A stretch of DNA of 64,000 nucleotides from Albula goreensis. Its lineage: Eukaryota; Chordata; Actinopteri; Albuliformes; Albulidae. Within the stretch, counting starts at the first letter, position 1; the number at the start of each line of letters is the position of its first letter. The DNA lies in contig CM040752.1 of assembly GCA_022829145.1 (NCBI GenBank), positions 29,419,586 to 29,483,585 on the forward strand. Direction: 5' to 3'. The position numbers were made by a program, and so were the translations under genes. Under the pieces are notes generated by a model. It did no database searches. It saw nothing but the letters and a program-made list of their open reading frames with translations, and was not told the origin of the DNA. Positions 60,626 through 64,000 of the stretch are shown in pieces.

Positions 60626-61328
60626 TGGTACTGCCAGCTGATGGATGTGATCTCAGCACATAGTACAGACTGTGGTACTGCCAGCTGATGGATGTGATCT
60701 CAGCACATAGTACAGACTGTGGTACTGCCAGCTGATGGATGTGATCTCAGCACATAGTACAGACTGTGGTACTGCCAGCTGATGGATGTGATCTCAGCAC
60801 ATAGTACAGACTGTGGTACTGCCAGCTGATGGATGTGATATCAGCACATAGTACAGACTGTGGTACTGCCAGCTGATGGATGTGATATCAGCACATAGTA
60901 CAGACTGTGGTACTGCCAGCTGATGGATGTGATATCAGCACATAGTACAGACTGTGGTACTGCCAGCTGATGGATGTGATATCAGCACATAGTACAGACT
61001 GTGACTGCCAGCAGATGGATGTGATATCAGCACATAGTACAGACTGTGGTACTGCCAGCTGATGGATGTGATATCAGCACATAGTACAGACTGTGGTACT
61101 GCCAGCTGATGGATGTGATATCAGCACATAGTACAGACTGTGGTACTGCCAGCTGATGGATGTGATATCAGCACATAGTACAGACTGTGGTACTGCCAGC
61201 TGATGGATGTGATATCAGCACATAGTACAGACTGTGGTACTGCCAGCTGATGGATGTGATATCAGCACATAGTACAGACTGTGGTACTGCCAGCAGATGG
61301 ATGTGATATCAGTACATAGTACAGACTG
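60626..61328. repeat. 47-bp minisatellite, 15 copies
   Basis: The unit begins TGGTACTGCCAGCTGATGGA and ends CATAGTACAGACTG. Units start at 60626, 60673, 60720, 60767, 60814, 60861, 60908, 60955, 61002, 61047, 61094, 61141, 61188, 61235 and 61282. Unit 9 is 45 bp (two bases lost). Units 1-4 have GATCTCAG and units 5-15 GATATCAG; units 9 and 15 share CAGCAGATGG in place of CAGCTGATGG. Copies are otherwise nearly identical, which points to recent expansion. The period is not a multiple of three and the array is intronic. Confidence 0.97.
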
Positions 61329-64000
61329 GGCTGATGCACACCTCTCCTGCAGTTGCTACATCACTTGCCACTTCAACAGTTTGAAGCAAAGCAGTAAGCA
61401 AAAACAGCAAATCTAAATGGATGGACTGCAGATTCAAGGGGCATTTTCAATCGATAACTCCTTAATCGGCTATGGATACTGCACATTTAATAAAAGCTTT
61501 AAGTTCAGTCTCATCGATGCTTAAGCATAAGCATTCACTTCCTGAACTTCCAGAAGCTTTCCAAAATGGGGGATATTGGGCTCCTCCTCATCTCTCCACC
61601 ATTTCAATCATCATGACAGATAGAGATTGAGCGCTGCAGTTCCTTGGCCAGAACCCTTTCATCCAGGGTAATTTGTGGCCCTGCATATCTGTCGTACGAT
61701 CTCTGCCAATCAGCCGCTCATAGGACGGCAGAGAACTGAGACAGGCTGAAAGCCCTTGAATAAAACCTCCAAACCTGCTTTCAGCCAACGCGAATCCTTC
61801 AGAATGGATTTCGGATCAAGTGTAAAAGGGGTTTAAGGCAGCATATGCCGAAGCAGCCCGACAATCGCACGCAAGATTAACCATCCCAGTTTCTGACTCA
61901 TTCATGTCATCGATTCTAACTGCAGCTGCTGTGCTGCTAACCAAAGACTTCAAAAGCCTTCAGCTTTCAGAGATAGCCCGAGTAAGCAATTAATACTGAA
62001 ACAATACATTACACTGAAGAAAGAAAAATTAACAGAGAGAATTAACCTTAAGCACATAACCAGAGTAGAGTAAAGGAGTGTTTTATTCAAACGCTGTTGA
62101 ACTGACAGATGTCTGACTCATCACAGAAGTAGGCTCGTCTGTCCTTAAGCCTGTCTGCTAATTCTGGCATTAGCGCTCCCCGCTCTCTGCAAGCAGAACA
62201 ACTGGGTCATCTGAGGATACATTTCCATCAGAAACTTATGTGTGTGAGAAAGTGAGGAAAAAGACAGAAAAACTGAAAGGGAGAGAAAGAAAGAGTGTGT
62301 GGCCTCTGCACATAAGGAACACAACATGTAACAAATTGCTGAGAAACTAAGTCATGTTTTGCTTGTTTTTAGCCATTTCCTTACAAAAAGATTACACTGC
62401 ATTCTAACTGATTGAGTCTTTGTCTCTTAATGATGACAAGTAATAGAAAATGGAAAACAGTATCTCTAGTGTCTATATCTTAAGATAAATGGAGACCATG
62501 ATACAATATGCCCTGTCTCAAAAGTATCTTATTAACAAATGAAAGCCACGAATACTGCAGCGATTCACTGCTCAGAAAAGGTTACACACTACCTGTGTGA
62601 GACCTACACTTCATCCTTTTAAATGTGTTAACAGAAGAAAAGAAGAAGGGTGGCTTGTAGACGTAAACACAGAAATGCACAGAACGAAACAGACAGATAT
62701 GCAGAGAACAAGAAAAAGAGTGAGAGGCAGACAGAAAGGCGCAGAGAGAAAGAGTGGAGAGAGTAACAATGAGACAGATGGAAACAAAGAAAGACTTTCC
62801 TGCAGACTGATTTTGGAGGGCGGAGCAGAGAGAGAGAGAGCCTTCAGGAGATGCTCCAGCTGACTCCTGCACACATTGTCTGCATGGCAGAGATTTGCTC
62901 TGCCTTTGACAGAGGGCCCAACATTTCCCTTTTTCTCCCCAGCTAAGACCAAGAGCAGGATTTTGCTGCTTTGGTACAGTGGACACAGACATGGGGTGGT
63001 GCTTCAGATTAGCTGTTTTTGAGATGTTGTGCCAGTGTTTTTTTTTTTTGTTCAGAAGCTATTGAACAACTTATACTGATATCCAAAATTCAAACTTCAG
63101 AATAAAACAAAGCAAGCTCATTTTCCCACATCCTGTAGTGGGACGTATAAACCCCAACTATAATCTGATGTTCTTTGCTGCAAGCTTCCTCTCTGAGGCT
63201 ATACACTTATTACTACCTATAGCTCACTACACAGCCTATAATTGCAGCGGCCACAAAGCCAATGACCTTTGTCTTTGTATACTCTTCTCTTTCATCTTCA
63301 CCTCTACTGAACATTTATCCCAGGGCTCTCTTTAGATCATTTCAAATTATACTGTCAAATTTGTAAATCCATGTAATTAAAAATTATCACTCAGCATCTC
63401 TGTCCTTGTTATTCCCTTAAAGTAGAGATTTACTTAGGAGCAACACTGCCAAAAGCAGTAGCTTCTGCTTCCTCGAGGATCCACAGACAGGATTTAACAT
63501 GAATCTAAGCTCTGCAGCCTGCATATTTCATTAACCTCCTCAATATTATCTTTATTTTCCAGTTTCAACAAAGTTATTTATTCTTTTTTGAATCATTCAG
63601 GGGTTGATGTTGACTGTCTCATCTTTTACTTGAAGTGAAGTGCAGTGTAGCTGAGAAAAACACCCCTTGGATTACCATCCAAGCCCTGTGTTTAAACAAC
63701 TTGAAAATTAGATTACTTTCTCAGGATTAAGCACCCTACTGGTCTTGCCAAGGAGGAGTTTGATTTTTGCCTGCCGGATGAAATTTCTGCCACGCTATTC
63801 ATATTCAAGTAGGCTAATTGACTTGATAAATTTAGCTAGACGCACATAAACAAACTAGGTTAACTATTGCTGTACTGCTGCGATGTCTGCCTTTTTAAAA
63901 GCACAACCAGAAAACTCTGCCTCCATGGGGCGTTATTTTAGGGAGTGCATTTTCAAAAAATTGTGCAGCAATGTGACACTGACATCAGCAGATTCTATCA

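Larger units (their letters stand above)
51072..64000 (-). other. Partial intron upstream of exon a (>12.9 kb)
   Basis: No upstream cacna2d3 exon was found here. It holds a MITE-like left end (51717-51770), paired AAC and GTT repeats (56083-56228), a CT-rich block (56455-56515), a C-rich quadruplex candidate (58335-58360), a 17-nt A-run (59661-59677) and the 47-bp minisatellite (60626-61328). The remainder is AT-rich with no coding signal. Confidence 0.83.

Noticed and set aside
60626-61328. CRISPR-like array
   Set aside because: The units are directly abutting and nearly identical with no unique spacers, in a vertebrate intron: a minisatellite.
51072-64000. Search for the exon preceding exon a (human ...HEFDADLQ)
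   Set aside because: No match seen on the minus strand; taken to lie beyond 64000.

Overview
The window is vertebrate nuclear DNA, most likely from a ray-finned fish. The evidence is small, widely spaced exons with GT-AG borders, long AT-rich introns, very many long TG/CA microsatellites, a SINE/L2-type tail of the kind common in fish genomes, and a recognisable vertebrate gene whose introns here are only 0.1 to 12 kb. The species cannot be fixed from the sequence.

The only gene supported is cacna2d3 (voltage-gated calcium channel auxiliary subunit alpha-2/delta-3), on the minus strand. Twelve consecutive internal exons lie between 51071 and 4986. Spliced, they give 1227 nt, or 409 codons, with every junction in phase. 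They correspond to about residues 128-536 of the roughly 1090-residue human protein, counting without gaps from recalled human sequence. In transcript order they encode the VWA_N segment (exons a-c), the VWA domain with its DxSxS metal site (exons d-i), and most of the first Cache-like domain (exons i-l). The N-terminal exons (signal peptide, first ~127 residues) must lie beyond 64000, and the second half of the protein beyond position 1.

Layout along the + strand: 1-4985 is partial intron after exon l. 4986-6118 holds exons l, k and j. 6119-17963 is the largest complete intron (11.8 kb). Exons i and h are at 17964-18097 and 20920-20998. An 8.4-kb intron with a GC/CpG-rich island, a CTCF-like core and a probable tRNA-derived SINE follows. 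Exons g, f and e are at 29385, 33190 and 37811. Exons d, c and b cluster at 42660-43821, exon a is at 50909-51071, and 51072-64000 is intron with a 15-copy, 47-bp minisatellite.

I found no second gene, no RNA gene, no CRISPR array and no prokaryotic-type system. The open reading frames outside these exons look like chance frames or run through TG/CA repeats. The most interesting signals are these: exon b sits between a CU tract and a GA tract that are complementary in the transcript, with a G-quadruplex motif and a GCAUG element just downstream; two families of short inverted-repeat (MITE-like) elements recur across the introns; and exon h carries a Thr-to-Pro change in a strongly conserved strand together with a weak 5' splice site.
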